A DNA stretch of 64,000 nucleotides, from positions 1-64,000 of the forward strand of contig WNNJ02000029.1 in the NCBI GenBank assembly GCA_012934845.2, read 5' to 3'. This DNA is from Pomphorhynchus laevis (lineage: Eukaryota; Acanthocephala; Palaeacanthocephala; Echinorhynchida; Pomphorhynchidae). Shown piece after piece: positions 20,580 through 31,670 of this stretch; the stretch's first letter is position 1, and the number at the start of each line of letters is the position of its first letter. The position numbers and the translations under genes are program-made. The notes below the pieces were generated by a model. The model saw only the letters and a program-made list of their open reading frames with translations, had not been told where the DNA came from and ran no database searches.

Positions 20580-21211
20580 TCAAAGGTCGACAGACGAAAT
20601 CTTGAAGGCATTCTCTCTCTTCTGCGTTGGTGGGTGCGAGGTGGTGACTGACCTGAGGGTTGCCACGGGAGCTTCTGGGGGCTCGAAGACAGGCTGATGC
20701 GGATTTGGCGACTGCGAACGCCAGTCGACGTTTTATGTTGATCATAGTTTCAGCGTAGCTGACTGTGCTTCGAGCGGACTTTATTTATCAGCGTGCTGGC
20801 TTGATTTCCAAGTCCGCCAGAAGAAGAGAATATGACTGGTACAAACGAGCTGTGTTCCACTGTGGTGATTCTTTATCCGTATTTGGACATTTTCCTGTTT
20901 TCGTTGAACTCGAACGAAGAGTAAGGGTTGCGGTTGATGAACGATTGAGCAAAGATTGAGAAGACGCTGACATCGATAAATGTCCGCTCGTACCGTGCAC
21001 CGTATAGTCCTGACCCTACCACATCCAAACGAGCGCCGTAGTCTCGCGATGTCGAAGAAGAGTTGAATTGAAGGTTGTCTGGAACCGGAGACAGTTGGGG
21101 TTCAATCTCGACACTATGACATACGCTTGTTAGTTCGCGTGCGATGATGTCACGTACCCCGTCGTGTCTGATAGTTGGCATCCCTTGACAATTAAAACCA
21201 AAAATGACCAT
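20580..21211 (-). pseudogene. family D RLE-LINE endonuclease and C terminus (copy D5)
   Basis: The minus-strand frame 20873-21211 reads GMPTIRHDGVRDI, TSRDYGARLDVVG, YERTFIDVSVFSIFAQSF and FEFNENRKMSKYG, all with counterparts in D1. The next part, in another frame (20580-20790), ends with SYAETMINIKRRLAFAVA and SACLRAPRS, which matches D6. The upstream end is cut at about 21211, where the 3' tail of L2 copy A5 begins. Confidence 0.8.
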
Positions 21212-21234
21212 CCAGTAATCTAGCCTTAAAATTC

Positions 21235-22613
21235 AAAATAAGGATTTATTTTTACCAATAAAATGCGTGTCGGCGCACGCATACGTGACGACAACAAAAA
21301 ACAATAATCTAAGTCCTGTGTCGAGGTGATTGAAACGGATTAGGTATTTGAATTGGATAAAAGAGGTAGCGTGGCAGACATTGATATAGAGCCAATTCTA
21401 GACGAGTGGGGCGGCGACTAGGAAAGATCGTAGACCGTAGTTGTTAGGGTAATTGAGAACGTGGAGTAAGAGAGAATGACGGGAGCGTAGCAATATAGAG
21501 TTAGGGTGAGTGTCTGAAAAAGTCACGAGAAGGCGGAGTTGGATGCGGATGTGGATGGTTGGCCGCGAGAGTTGGGCGAGATATGTGGATTTGTGGTCGA
21601 AGCGACGGAGACGTAAGAGCACTCGAACGGCCGGTTGATGATGTGTTTTGGAGAATTTGCGAAAAGGCGAAGGCAGTAATCAATTTTAGGGAGGAGAAAC
21701 GATGAAAAAAGATACATACAAGAACAGAAGTCGATAAGGGAGTGGATACGGTGGATGTCACGGAGAATTAAGCTAGACGAGCGGACCTTGTCGCGGCTAA
21801 ATGGTTTAACGTTAAGGTGATCATCGAAATAGAATTCTAAGATTGTAAAATTGTGGACTCTGGGATGATTGTTGAGGTAAAAGATACAGGGGGACGCCAT
21901 CGGCGTATTGCATGACGTTAAATGATTAAAGTTTGATAAACGGAGTGAGATCGCCAAGCATAAGAGACAAGCAGAGCATCTAGGAGAAAACCTTGTGGGA
22001 CCCTGCAGAAAATAAGGATGGTAGGGGATGGTGATGAATTAGAACAGACGTGAAAAAACGGTCGAATAGATATGAGGTAAACCATGTTAAGGAGGAGAAA
22101 GAAAAGCCGTAATCATAACGAAGGTGAGAAAGGAGGATGGAGTGGTCGACCATGTCGAAGGCGGAGGATAATTCGATGGAGATGAGAACACTATATATAG
22201 CCTTGTCACTAGAAATTAGAAGGTCGTTGTAAACTTTTATGGATGCTATTTCAGTAGAGTGATTAGAGCGGAAAGCGGATTGGAAAGGTGGGTACAAATT
22301 TGATGATGAGAGATACACTTGATCTGTATTAAGATGATATGTTCTAAGAGTTTTTAGAACAGACGCGAAAGAAAGTTCTTAGAGTTGAATTAGAACAGAC
22401 GTGAAAGAACGGTCGGATAGATATTAGGCCAACCATTCTATGGAGAAGGAACAAAAGCCGTAATCATAACGAAGGCGAGAAAGGTGGATGGAGTGATTTA
22501 CGATGTCGAAGGCGAAAGAGATTTTGAAAGAGATGATAACACTGTATAGAGCCATGTCTTGAAAAATTAGTTGTTCGTTTTAAACTTTAATGCAGACGAT
22601 TTCTGTGGAGGGA
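21235..22613 (-). mobile_element. L2-like LINE, copy A5 (minus strand)
   Basis: Read from high to low coordinates, it begins with RT blocks (FQSAFRSNHSTEIASIKVYN and FDMVDHSILLSHLRYDYGF, 21980-22318). It goes on through VHNFTILEFYFDDHLNVKPF and RDKVRSSSLILRDIHRIHSL (21523-21957) and a C-terminal frame ending LRSFLVAAPL (21398-21622). The 3' hairpin lies at 21265-21280. The RT start is present twice: 22036-22261 and 22387-22613 are similar with an offset of about 351 bp. Catalytic YADD is not open, and frameshifts occur throughout. Confidence 0.8.
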
Positions 22614-23110
22614 AATCCGATTACGATTTACGTAAATCGGAAATCGGAATCGTAAATCCAATCCGATTTACGATTTCTGCGTAAATCGGATTGGATAGGA
22701 TGTTACAGATTGGTTGAAGAAAAACAAAGATGGCTTTATTCTGTAATCTAATACTCACGACACCGTATCCTTGCAATATCGGATTAAATTACGTTTCGTC
22801 GTATTATGCAGATACTACTAATTTTACAATTAGTTGCATCAACTACGACATCAACTACTGACATCAATACGCTGCATAAACTAGTGGCGTTAACTAAAGG
22901 CATCAACTAGTTTTATCAACTTGTGGCATCAGCTAGTGATATTAACTTCTGCCATCAACACAATGCATCAACTACTGGCAACAAGTTGCATCAACTAGTG
23001 TCATCATTATGTTTTACAATTTTGTCAATTGTGGTTCTTAGGCGTAATGTATTTAAAAATTTTCCCACAATAGTGATTCGAGTTCACGAATTCAATAAAT
23101 CATTTTCGAA
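22614..23110 (+). repeat. palindrome-rich and CATCAACTAGTG-type minisatellite
   Basis: At 22619-22700, variants of CGATTTACGTAAATCGG alternate with their complements. At about 22820-23005 a degenerate unit with CATCAACTAGTG recurs roughly every 20-30 bp. No coding feature is visible. The block separates L2 copy A5 from LINE copy B2. Confidence 0.6.
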
Positions 23111-23128
23111 TATTATTTCAAAAATATT

Positions 23129-23584
23129 ATGTCAGTGACAATTATCAGAGGATCAAAGCGCTCAATGGAAACAATTATTCCTGCTACATATAGAAAGGTA
23201 AGTTGTGTTTCTTCTCAGTTTTTGGTCTCTAGCACGGAGGGAGAACTATCTCCTATTCCAAAATTGGTAAACCTTGTTATAGTGAAACTTATACAACCTT
23301 TCGAAAGACAAAACCTTTTTTATAAGTTCCTGAGAGATTTCACTGTTGCTTACAAAAATATAATTTTATTCAATTCAATAAGATATTTTGAGTCTGAGGT
23401 TTGCATTTCCTTCTGCACATTAGATATCGCGGCAGCCTATTTGGAATTTTTCGAAAAGAACTTAACAGATAACGGAAAGACAACTTTCAAGGCTATTCAG
23501 GCTTATTTAAAAATAAACAATTTTCCGCCCTTCATGTCAGAGGAAGATGTAAATGTAGGCTTAATGTCAGAAGTGGGCAAATGA
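23129..23584 (+). pseudogene. family B LINE ORF1, middle region
   Basis: The 151-residue frame shares IQPFERQNLFYKFLRDFT and FNSIRYFESEVCISF with the minus-strand copy (IKPLERQKIFNIFLREFT, FNSVRYFETSVRISF). It also shares TTFKAIQAYLKINNFPP with the counterpart TLKPIQASLKINNPPP. The conserved module precedes the CCHC knuckles in copy B1 and probably corresponds to a nucleic-acid binding domain of ORF1. It ends without knuckles because of the internal deletion. Confidence 0.7.
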
Positions 23585-24084
23585 CTTCTATTTTGGCCGG
23601 TTGTAAGAAGGGCAGCCTTCCCACTTCTGGTCTGGACTAGATGATGCATCCCACTCCAGCTGACGTAACACAATGGGAAGTAATCAAGAGCCTTTTTCAC
23701 TGAATATTTTTTAGTGGAATTCGGGAGGTGTTTCCGCCCTTAGGCTTTTATCAGGTAGAGATGCAGATGTTATAGTCCTTCAGGAGACGCGGTCTACCGC
23801 CCCCTCAGAATATTACTCGATTTATCCCTAAGAACATTTACACCCAATTTACTCCGTACATAACCCCTCCTCACTCCTCTTCATCTCAAGGTCTTTTAAC
23901 CCTAATTAAATGCTCCTTAAGATCATCCCACCTTTTAAACTATTTCGGTCCAGCCCTGTCTTGTTTAGCTATATCACTTTGTAAGAACAGGATATGTATA
24001 AGTATAGCCAATATCTGTATTAGGCCAGGGGAAATTCACAAGAACCGTGATCTCCTGGACCGTATTTTAGGTAGTGGCTATGAC

Positions 24085-24594
24085 ATGTTACTTGGTTACT
24101 TCAACGACAGAACTAATCGTTGGATTAATGCAGCACTCCGCAGAGTCAGGAACGACTACCATATTCATAAACCACCGTCCCCCACCTTTCATTGCTCAAC
24201 AACAAATTCTCTCGACATATTACTGCTTCATAAGATATGGTTTTTGAAACCCATCTGTACTGAGCAGTCGCGCCAAAAACAGACCACATATCATGACCTA
24301 ATTCGTTGGCGGATGGAAGAAGATACGTTGATTAGAAGGAGGTTTCACTTTGACCCCATCAGAGTAATTTTCTTTCAGGCAGCTATCCAACTCTTCCTCA
24401 GAATTGGCAATGAAAGTTTGACCGAATTTAATTCCTACCTCTCATCGCAAGCTAGCGCGTTTCTTTCGAATACCTATAAAGGTCATATATACAATCTCAA
24501 TTCAACAAAACTCAAGGTACTAGCTAAAATGCTACACCTCCCTAATCTCTGTTTTTGCCAGACATATCCTCTCGAATTAATATCGGAGCACTAG
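24085..24594 (+). pseudogene. family B LINE ORF2, endonuclease C-terminal part
   Basis: The frame shows LGYFNDRTNRWINAALRRVR, TNSLDILLLHKIW and a TYHDLIRWRMEEDTLIRRRF block. In APE-type LINE nucleases these positions are normally GDFN, a (L/I)DL block and SDH. The Asp of GDFN is replaced by Tyr and the Asp of SDH by Tyr (TYHD), so the nuclease is dead. The end of the frame passes into the linker before the RT. Confidence 0.7.
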
Positions 24595-25175
24595 ATACAT
24601 TTTCCAGTTTAGTAGGGATAAGGCGAGCATTTCTTGCCTTAACTCTTCTCAGTCTTCCTTTTGGAAGATATTTAAGAGGGAGAAGTTTGTCTGCTGGAAG
24701 GATAGAGCATTGGGTTGAATCAGTAGCAAATGATGCCTTGACAAAGTTTTGGAGGAGTCACTATCTCTACATAATTATGGAGCCACTTTATCTCCCTAAC
24801 CAATCCCGCCTTGGGGCGACTTCAGGAGCATGGACTTATCTATCATAGATATCCTAAACTCCCGACAGTCACTTCCAGGCACCTCCAAATACCACGCGCC
24901 ACTCTCCACTCGGGTCTGAGAAATGAGGTCGCCGTCACTATGCTACTAGCATCCACGTCCGATGTTGCTGGCATTAATATCAGCCGTCGTGTTTTTATGA
25001 TAAAAAAGAAATCGATTATATGTACTAAGATCTACGGTCTATCTATATTTAAAACTCCCCTATCTCCATTTATGAAAAAGCACTTGCGCGTAAAATCCGC
25101 GACCATCTATGTAGGCGAAATTTAATCGCTCCAGGTTTTCATAAGTATATAAAAGATCGCTCGGTCCATACAGCA

Positions 25176-25478
25176 ATGGGTGAAGTACACCAGTTTTGTC
25201 AAGACAACAGTCATCAGCTTGCTGTGGCTAATTTTCTTGACTTTACTGCTGCATTTGATCGCATTTTCATTGTTTTTGTTATCTCTTCTCTCAGGTCCCA
25301 TGGGCTGCTTGCGAGAATTGTTAACAGTGTGAAAATATTGTTATATACTAAGCGATTCTTCTATGAAGATGACTCTGATGCACGTCAGTCCTACCCTATT
25401 ACAGGTGTGTCACAATTTTCCCCACTTTCTCCAAAGTGGTTGTCTTTCATGGCGCTTATGCGACAAAGTAAAAAATAA
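25176..25478 (+). pseudogene. family B LINE ORF2, RT core fragment
   Basis: The fragment reads MGEVHQFCQDNSHQLAVANF, then a TAAFDRIF palm motif, SSLRSHGLLARIVNSVKILL and a degraded ITGVSQFSP in place of ITGVPQGSP. It aligns to 27645-28238 on the minus strand. The YADD motif is lost. Confidence 0.75.
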
Positions 25479-26011
25479 ACAGACTAGCACTCTCAGCTCT
25501 TTCTTCCATATTGACTAATCAACCACTCCCTACCTTGACACGTCGAGTAAAATACCTGGGGAACTGATCAGCGAAAGCTGACCTGGATAGACTCAAACGT
25601 ATTCCGAAAAGAGCTAGGTGATCCCTGAAACGGGTTCAGCATCTGTCATTGAATATGGAAACTCAAGTGCGCCTCCGGGGTACTTGGGCTATCCTGGGAT
25701 TAGTCTTATTTTCAAGAGGACGTCGCCTAGGGCAAAGACTAAGGTTTCTCAAGCTCTTCATCTCGCGATTATTGAGCATAGTCCCCCTCGATTGGACTCT
25801 TCGCGGAGGGGGCGTGAAAGACCCCGGGTGGTTCTGTCAGAAAGCGGCGTGGTGGATTGGCTAGAAGAGTCAGATCTCGCTGTACCTGAAGACGTGACAA
25901 TATCGTGAAGACTACTCATTTTGATTTTCTTATCGATCTTAAACTGTTGTTTTTCAACTGTCTTTTTTAGTTATTTTTAGTGGTTGTTAAGTTAAATATT
26001 TAAGAAATTCG

Positions 26012-27078
26012 ACCACTCCTCCGCCTTCGACATTGTCGACCACTCCGTCCTTCTTTTTTCGCCTTCGTTATGATTATGGCTTTTCTTCCTCCTCCGTAAC
26101 ATGGTTTGCCTCATATCTATACGACCGTTCATTTCGTGTCTGTTCTAATTCATCATCATCCCCTCCCATCCCTATTTTTTGCGGGGTCCCACAAGGTTCA
26201 GTCCTAGGCCCCTGCTTTTCTCTCTTCTGCTTGGCAATCTCTCTCCGTTTATCAAACCTTACTCCTTTAACGTCATGCAATACGCCGATGGTGTCCTCAT
26301 CTATGCTCATGCAGCCGCACATCGTATACACGATATCGGCATTTCTGCCTTCAACTGTCTTTATGCTATCTATAAACGCCTCTCCAATCTCTATCTCATT
26401 CTAAACCTCGAAGAGGTCCAAAATAATGTGGATCTTCCCAGTAAACCAAACATATATCCTCCCCCTGTATCTTTTGACTCATCAATTATCCCCATAGTAC
26501 ACAACCTCGCGTTCTTAGGCTTCCATTTCGATGATCACTGTTCCCTTCAACATTTCGTTCGTAACAAGGTCCGCTCGTCTAACTTAATTCTCCGTGACAT
26601 CCGCCATATCCGCCCCTTATCGACTTCCGTTCTTGTATGTCTATTCTTTCATCGCTTCTCTTCCCTAAAATCGATTACTGTCTCAGTCTTTTCTCAAATT
26701 CTCTAAAATCCATCATCATACCCGTACAACGAATTATCAACTCTGCCGTTCGAGTGATATTTCGTCTCCGTCGCTTCGACCACACATCCACATATTTTGC
26801 CCAACTCTCCTGACCCACCATCCACATCCGCATAAAACTCTGCCTACTTATCGTTACTTTTCGTCTCATCCCTGTCGGCTCCCCATTGTTCATCAACATT
26901 CCTTTCTTAGACGACACTCGCCCCACCTCGCTATCGCTGCGTTCCCGTCATACTGTCTTACTCCACGTTCCCAATTACTCCATCAACTATGGTCTCCAAT
27001 CCTTTTTCGCCGCCGCCTCACTCGCCTAGAATCAACTCCTTCTCAACGTCCGCCGCGCTCTTTCCTTTACCACATTCA
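26012..27078 (+). mobile_element. L2-like LINE copy A6, 5' part (split by LINE B1)
   Basis: The copy is 5' truncated within FDIVDHSVLLF. Frames at 26033-26404 and 26179-26706 cover RYDYGF, CGVPQGSVLGP, the catalytic segment (MQYADGVLIYAHA, with YADD changed to YADG), VHNLAFLGFHFDDH and FVRNKVRSSNLILRDIRH. The C-terminal region then runs to TTTACCACATTCA at 27066-27078, where the minus-strand LINE B1 interrupts it. The rest of this copy resumes at 30951. Confidence 0.85.
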
Positions 27079-27129
27079 TAAATAAATAAAGACTTTATTA
27101 ATAACAAACAAAAGCAAGAAGTAAATGTC

Positions 27130-27590
27130 ATAAGTGTGCCATAAGTGTCATAACAGTATGTCTGTCAAAAGATCAGTCATTTCAAAAATGTCACTTCTTA
27201 GTCGTCCTCTTCTTATTATTGCCTCAAATCCAAGGGGATCTGAGCCCCCAAACCAATCCAACACGCCGCTTTTCGATTTAAATACCCGGGGTCTATCACC
27301 CCCCCGAAGAATCCGATCGGTGCGGACTATGCTGGGCAAACGAGAAAAGAGGAGCTTCAGGAACCTTAGTCTTTGCTCTGAGGGAAAACCCAGAGCAAAA
27401 ACCTTTGGGGTACCTGGGAAAACCCAGGTAACCCAAAGGCATACCTGGGTTTTCCCATTCAACGACAGATGCTGGGCCCGTTTCAGAGCCCACCTAGCTC
27501 TCTTCAAGATACGTTTGAGTCTATCCAGTCAGCTTTCGCCGACCAGTTCACCGAAACGGTGAACCCAGGTATTTTACTCGACTTGTGAAG
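27130..27590 (-). pseudogene. family B ORF2 C-terminal/3' region with stem-loops
   Basis: A 119-residue minus-strand frame (27148-27507) reads LSLNGKTQVCLWVTWVFPGT and LRFLKLLFSRLPSIV. The + copies at 5.2 and 25.7 kb carry the same block (LRFLKLFISRLLSIV in B2), so it is probably the end of ORF2. Its DNA holds a 15-bp stem in two parts (27402-27418 with 27423-27439, 2x2 internal loop) and a 6-bp stem at 27375-27396. The 3' tail holds AATAAAG on the element strand. Confidence 0.65.
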
Positions 27591-27644
27591 GTAGGGAGTG
27601 GTTCTTAGGCAATAATGGAGGAGAGTGCAGAGAGTGCTAGTCTC

Positions 27645-28238
27645 TTAAGTTTTTTCTTCGTCGCAGGGTAGCCATGAAAAACTACCACCCGCGATTTTGC
27701 GGAGTTTAAAATAAGATTGGATTGGGGTAGCTGGTCTTTTAATCTTGAAAAAAAAACGGCTAATATCATAGACTATGTCTTTACACCTGCGTCCAGTGAA
27801 CATAGCTGTGGTGTCATCAGCGTACACTACTAGACGTTGTTCACGTTTAAATATTTTAAATAGAATAATTGAGGCAGCAAGATACAAGATTGAAGAACGT
27901 GGTGAACCTTGAGGCACACCTGTAATAGAGTAGAACTGGCGCGCATCTTGGTCGTCTTCATAATAAAATCGCTTGATGTACAGCAGTATATCTACCCTGT
28001 TCACTATTATCGCAGGCAATCCGAGGGACCTGAGAGAAGAGATAACAAAAGAAATGGAGATACGGTCAAACGCAGCGGAAAAATCAAGGAAAACAGCCAC
28101 AGCTAGCTGATGACTGAACTCCTGACAAAACCGATGCACTCTATCAACTGCTGAATGGACCGAGCGACCTTTGACAAACCCATGGTATCCAGGTGGGATT
28201 AAATTTCGCCTAATTAGATGATCGTATTCAACGCGCAA
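27645..28238 (-). pseudogene. family B LINE ORF2, reverse transcriptase core
   Basis: The 197-residue frame contains GFVKGRSVHSAVDRVHRFCQ, then VFLDFSAAFDRISI (first catalytic Asp), YSITGVPQGSPRSSILYLA and LVVYADDTTAMFTG (YADD intact). It lacks the N-terminal fingers, which lie upstream in broken frames (28481-28885). The order and motifs are those of APE-type LINE reverse transcriptases. The true protein would continue from the endonuclease. Confidence 0.85.
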
Positions 28239-28480
28239 GCGCTTTTTCGTAGATCGAGACGAGGGAATTTTGAATCGAGATGGGCCGCAGGTCTTTAGGA
28301 GAAGAGACCGGAGACTTTATTTGGATTAAAAACTCTTTTGCTTATATTGATGCCGGTCACATCGGATGGGGAGGCTAATAGCATTGTGACGGCCACCTCA
28401 CTTCTTTGATCGGCTGTCAAAAGCTGACAGACACGAGAAGAAAGTGGAGCCAAGGATTTGGAGGTGTCCGAGAGTTGACC

Positions 28481-28885
28481 TCAGGAATTAAGGATGTCCG
28501 TAACAGATAGATCCCTACTTCTGAAGTTACCCCAAGGCGGGATTGGTTGAGGTAATTGAGTGGCTCCATAGTTGTGTAAGGCAAGTGACTCCTCTAAAAC
28601 TTTATCAAGGCCTATACCACCGATCCAACCCAAAGCTCTATCTCTCCAACAAACAAACTTCTCTTTCTTGATTATCTTCCAAAAGGAAGAACGGGAAGGG
28701 TTAAGACGAGCAATGCTCGCCCTATCCCTACTCAGCTGGAACCAATATCTGGTGCGCCAGTATTCATTCGAGAGGGTCAGCCTGGCGGAGGAAGAGAGAT
28801 TAGGAAGGTTCAGCAGTATAGCTAGAACCTTGAGTTTTGTCGGAGTGGGATCGAAAATGCGACCTTTATATGTTGTCGAAAGCAA
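28481..28885 (-). pseudogene. family B LINE ORF2, linker between nuclease and RT
   Basis: The frame shares LSTTYKGRIFDPTPTKLKVL with copy B2 at 24.45 kb (LSNTYKGHIYNLNSTKLKVL) and carries a Ser/Arg-rich SFWKIIKKEKFVCWRDRALG segment. It has no known motif but belongs to ORF2, because it lies in order between the nuclease and the RT in both copies. Confidence 0.65.
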
Positions 28886-28906
28886 CGCTGTAGCTTGCGA
28901 AGAGAG

Positions 28907-29677
28907 CTAGGAATTGAATTCGGTTAAACTCTCATTTCCAATTCGGGAGAAGCATTGGATAGCTGTTCGGAAAAAAGCCACTCTAATCGGGTCAAAGTGG
29001 AATCTCCTCCGAAGCAGCGTATTCTCTTCTATCCGCAAGCGAATAAGATTATGAGAGGTGGACAGATGTTTACGCGACTGCTCCGTGCAGAAGGGTTTTA
29101 ACAGCCACCTCTCATGGAGCAGTAATAAGTCGAGGAGTGAATTCGTTGATGTGCAATGAAAGGAGGGGGACGGTGGTTTGTAAATAAGATAACCGTTACT
29201 GGCTCTGCGGAGTGCTGCATTAATCCAACGACCAGTTCTATCGTTGAAGTCACCTAGTACCATGTCATAGCCGCTATCGATAATCCCATCCAGGAGGTCA
29301 CGATTCTTGTGAATCTCTCCTGGACGAATGTAGACATTGCCTAGACTGAGGCGTTTACCGTTCTTAACGAGTGAAACTACTAGACGAGACGGTGCTGGAC
29401 AAGAGTAATTTATCAAGAGGGAGGACCTTAAAGAGCATTTAATTAAGGTCAAGAGTTCTTGAGAAGAAGAGAAGTCAGGCGGTGTTATGTACGGAGTATA
29501 GTGGGAATATATGTGCTTAGGGATAAATCGAGTAATGTCCTGGGGGAGACGGATAGACTGCGTCCCCTGAAAGACTATAACATCTGCGTCTCTACCAGAT
29601 AAAAGTCTAAGGGCAGAAGCACCTCCCGAATTCCACTGAAGAATATTCAGTGAAAAAGGCTCAGGTTTACTCACCAT
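28907..29677 (-). pseudogene. family B LINE ORF2, APE-type endonuclease
   Basis: The 256-residue frame starts MVSKPEPFSLNILQWNSGGA and covers the whole nuclease: NILQWNSGG (Asn block), VIVFQGTQS, LGNVYIRPGE, MVLGDFNDRTGRWINAALRR, SLLDLLLLHERW and STSHNLIRLR. In active enzymes the second block is QET and the last is SDH. Here the catalytic Glu is Gly and the Asp before His is Ser, so the nuclease should be inactive. The ATG lies about 30 bp after the ORF1 stop, in accord with two-ORF LINEs. Confidence 0.85.
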
Positions 29678-29709
29678 TGTGGCAGATCAGTTGGACGGGG
29701 GCAGCCAAC

Positions 29710-30933
29710 CTAGACAGAGCTAGGTGCAGGAGGGTTGCCCCTCCTGCCACTAGCCCCATCCGGAGCCGGAGCCCCCTGGGCAATGTCTTCATTTCCCGTT
29801 AAGGCAACTTTCTGCTGAATTAGTTTCCCCACTTTTTTTTGGGGGGGCACTGGCTTTGCCGAAGCCCCTCTTTTCTTGGACTTTGGAGGGGGAACAGAGG
29901 ATAAAGGCTTCGCTTCATGGGCCACACAGAGGGCCGAAACCAGAGGAGCTATCATCTGTTTCAGCTGGGCCAAAATGGACTTTTTATTGGAGGCCAAAAG
30001 ATCCAATATATCTGTATTAGTCATTCTGTCAGAGCAGGCCGACACAGCCGAAATACCAGAGGGACCTTTTGAAGGGGCCAGAAAAGGCACTTCTGTACGC
30101 CTTGACGAATACGCAGCTTCTCGACTAGGCTAGATGTCTGCCAGCACAATTGCTACAGCATGGTGGAGCATCGCATTTCTCCCCTTTATTCGTGCTGACA
30201 CAAGCCTCAGGCTGCATACTCACAAATGTGCTTGGAGGAGCAAGACGATCCCCAATGCCCCCAAGCATGGCATACATTACAATGGGGATACGTCCTGTCA
30301 TCCTGATCGATTATCATAATTTTCAAATTATACTTCATAACGGGGTTGGAGCCTGATTTCTACAGAGTGAACGCAGTGTCAATATCAGCCTTACAAAATA
30401 CAACAGGCAATTCTTCACCCAATTTAGACTTAATTGTATGAATATCGTCAATATTAAAGGCCATTTTTAGTTACTGTAAGTCATCCTCTTCCAACATGGG
30501 GGGGGATTATTTATTTTTAGAGAAGCCTGTATAGGCTTTAGAGTAATCTTCCCTAATTGGGTTAAGTTCTTCTCAAAAAAAGTTTCGTATTCGTATAGAA
30601 AATCGGCAGTGATGAACGAAATTCTTACTGATGTTTCAAAATAACGAACAGAGTTAAATATAACTCGATTTCTACACAATTGTGTGAACTCGCGTAAGAA
30701 TATATTAAATATTTTTTGTCTTTCAAGAGGCTTGATAAAGGAGATAATCGCAAGGTTTTGCAATTTTCGAATTGGGGGGGAAGTACCCCGTCCTCTTTGG
30801 TAAATAAGTGAAAAAGATCACCAACCTTTAAGTCTTTGTTTGAATTGTTTTTACCTTGAGAAATAATACTTTTAACAGGTCCAGACTCGTTGATTTTTGC
30901 TGCAAATTCGTTGGAGCTTTGATGCCTCGACAC
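29710..30933 (-). pseudogene. family B LINE ORF1 (gag-like) with CCHC knuckles
   Basis: Frames in order are 30625-30933 (N terminus), 30467-30763 (the conserved IKPLERQKIF module) and 30345-30470 (starting MAFNIDDIHTIKSKLGEELP). Then come a first knuckle near 30265, CNVCHAWGHWGSSC (C-x2-C-x4-H-x4-C), and a second, partial one near 30145 (CSNCAGRHLA). The tail 29710-30090 is rich in Lys, Pro and Ala. The knuckles bind RNA in related LINE gag proteins. Frameshifts and two stops break it. The start is about 17 nt from the element end. Confidence 0.75.
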
Positions 30934-30950
30934 TTGTTCACCATTTTTTG

Positions 30951-31062
30951 TTTATCACATTCAAACACCTCCTCCGTTCACACCTTCTCGACACATGATT
31001 AACATTTTTGTTTTGTTGTGGTCATGTAAGCGTGCGCTGGCACGCATTTGCCACTTTAAAAA
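30951..31062 (+). mobile_element. L2-like LINE copy A6, 3' end
   Basis: After the second target-duplication copy (TTTATCACATTCA) the L2 sequence resumes with CACCTCCTCCGTTCACACC, as in A4 at 17725. It ends with GTGGTCATGTAAGCGTGC and the hairpin GCGTGCGCTGGCACGC (31030-31045) followed by CATTTGCCAC. Confidence 0.88.
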
Positions 31063-31670
31063 ATCTTAAAAAACAACAAACACACACAACACACAAAAAA
31101 CAATTCGGTCTAGACAGTTGTACACGTTATATTAAACGGTGTTTTATATTTTAATTAGACACAATGCGACTTTGACAGTAAAATTTAAACAATGTCGTAG
31201 TTTTATGTTAGAATTGTTAAATTATAGTTATCCCACTAAACTAAAGCAAAAATTTTCAAACTACCTGATTTTAGCAAAACCTTATCGATTATACGTAGAT
31301 CGTTGTTGATTTCGTGCCGGTTAATATTTTAGTAATCAGTTTTTAATACAAATTTCTTTTGATTGCTAATTCAAATAATTCAACAATAGCTGAATTGACA
31401 TTGTTAATATAATGTATGAATAATTAGAACTGTGAAAGCATAAAGTGTTATTCCACAAAAATACGAGTTTATTTAAAGTTAATTAAAAATTAATTGAAAG
31501 TTAATTAGACACAATACAATAAAATTAGATTGATCATAACTAAATGCACCTCAATGCACATTGGCTATAAATTTGGCGATCCTCGCTGTTTCATCGCTTC
31601 TGTCGTTTTACCTCTTGTTGACCACATCAATGATTTAAGAATTCTTCTTTCAAGCAACTTGTAAACGAAA
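31063..31670. other. AT-rich spacer
   Basis: The spacer has a short CA-rich run near 31078-31105, then AT-rich DNA with no ORF or known repeat. Confidence 0.55.

Larger units (their letters stand above)
23111..25950 (+). mobile_element. gag-bearing APE LINE (family B), decayed copy B2
   Basis: The order is an ORF1 piece (23129-23584), endonuclease remnants (about 23710-24590), the RT start (24555-25125), the RT core (25176-25478) and the C-terminal/3' region (25560-25910). The sequence parallels the minus-strand copy at 27079-30950 in the same order. The zinc-knuckle part of ORF1 is missing between about 23585 and 23690. The endonuclease retains LQETR near 23775, with its catalytic Glu, but the GDFN motif has changed to GYFN. 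The copy has many stops. Confidence 0.8.
27079..30950 (-). mobile_element. gag-bearing APE LINE (family B), full-span copy B1
   Basis: The minus-strand element of 3872 bp is flanked by a 13-bp target duplication with one mismatch (TTTACCACATTCA 27066-27078, TTTATCACATTCA 30951-30963). From its 5' end it has ORF1 (30933 to 29710) with CCHC knuckles, ORF2 endonuclease (29677-28907), RT (28885 to about 27560), a C-terminal/3' region and a TTTA-repeat tail. The pair of a gag-like ORF1 and an APE-RT ORF2 places it in the jockey/I-like group of LINEs. Stops and frameshifts are scattered, so it is inactive, yet both ends are preserved. Confidence 0.88.

Noticed and set aside
30134-30356. Plus-strand frames of 61-68 residues
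   Set aside because: They are antisense to the CCHC knuckle region of the family B ORF1.
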